Positions 63,906-64,000 of a DNA stretch of 64,000 nucleotides are shown piece after piece (the first letter of the stretch is position 1; each line of letters begins with the position of its first letter). The stretch lies in contig LJZR01000010.1 of assembly GCA_001314865.1 (NCBI GenBank), forward strand, positions 99,373 to 163,372, written 5' to 3'. Made by a program: the position numbers and the translations under genes. The DNA comes from Phormidesmis priestleyi Ana (lineage in GTDB: Bacteria; Cyanobacteriota; Cyanobacteriia; Phormidesmidales; Phormidesmidaceae). The notes beneath the pieces were generated by a model. It did no database searches. It saw only the letters and a program-made list of their open reading frames with translations, and was not told the origin of the DNA.

Positions 63906-64000
63906 CGACATTCCGCCCTTTCAACCGTCACAATCAGAATAAAGTCAGAGTCAACATAGCAAGTAGTACTCCTGAGCGGCAGACCCCAGAAACCGGAGTA

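Noticed and set aside
1..64000. Mobile elements, prophage, CRISPR or defence island
   Set aside because: No transposase, integrase, phage gene, spaced direct-repeat array or defence gene was seen. The tandem arrays have no spacers between units.

Overview
The window is chromosomal DNA of an oxygenic cyanobacterium. It carries psb27, ndhN, ldpA, crtR, crtB, a helical carotenoid protein, a beta-carbonic anhydrase and a ClpR/ClpP cluster. The palindrome GCGATCGC (HIP1) occurs dozens of times, where chance predicts about one copy in 64 kb. A Leptolyngbya-like or related lineage is plausible, but that is inference. I saw no tRNA, rRNA, CRISPR array, insertion sequence or prophage, so this is core rather than accessory DNA.

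Layout. 1-14 kb: end of trpG, an exported degenerate metallo-beta-lactamase-fold protein, pepP, an AMIN-domain amidase, a LOG-family protein, trxA, carbonic anhydrase, pyruvate kinase, crtR, a helical carotenoid protein, aroH, sppA and an EamA transporter. 14-25 kb: an exported peptidoglycan-binding/HEAT protein, a GT4 glycosyltransferase, a J-domain protein, three consecutive clp genes (two without the catalytic triad), and an apparent operon of a vWA protein, an enolase-superfamily epimerase and a DUF1611 protein (candidate DgcA/DgcN). 24.8-36.5 kb (minus): rplC to infA, the S10/spc ribosomal cluster with secY and adk. 37.4-41.8 kb (plus): ndhN, ldpA, a Ycf45-like ATPase and psb27. 41.9-48.1 kb (plus): rpmJ, rpsM, rpsK, rpoA, rplQ, truA, rplM, rpsI, rpmE and prfA. 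The two ribosomal blocks, usually contiguous in cyanobacteria, are here divergent and about 5 kb apart. 48-64 kb: an SbcD-like nuclease, a TauE-like permease, an inactive-looking M48 protein, an RRM RNA-binding protein, crtB, glyA, a WecA/TagO-like transferase, a GT39-like transferase, cinA, a 47-residue protein, aroQ, miaE and a GNAT acetyltransferase.

Themes. Translation and secretion dominate (ribosomal proteins, RNA polymerase alpha, IF-1, RF1, SecY, SppA, TruA, MiaE). Carotenoid biosynthesis and use (crtB, crtR, HCP), peptidoglycan and D-amino-acid metabolism (amidase, epimerase, DUF1611, a UDP-sugar:polyprenyl-phosphate transferase) and shikimate-pathway steps (aroQ, aroH, trpG) are also present.

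Two sequence-level patterns cut across gene boundaries. First, many spacers hold short tandem repeats, mostly of 13-16 bp, with a different unit at each site. The largest is about ten 13-bp units between two clp genes. Second, in at least seven genes the last codons and the stop codon are duplicated directly downstream. Both look like traces of local slippage duplication.
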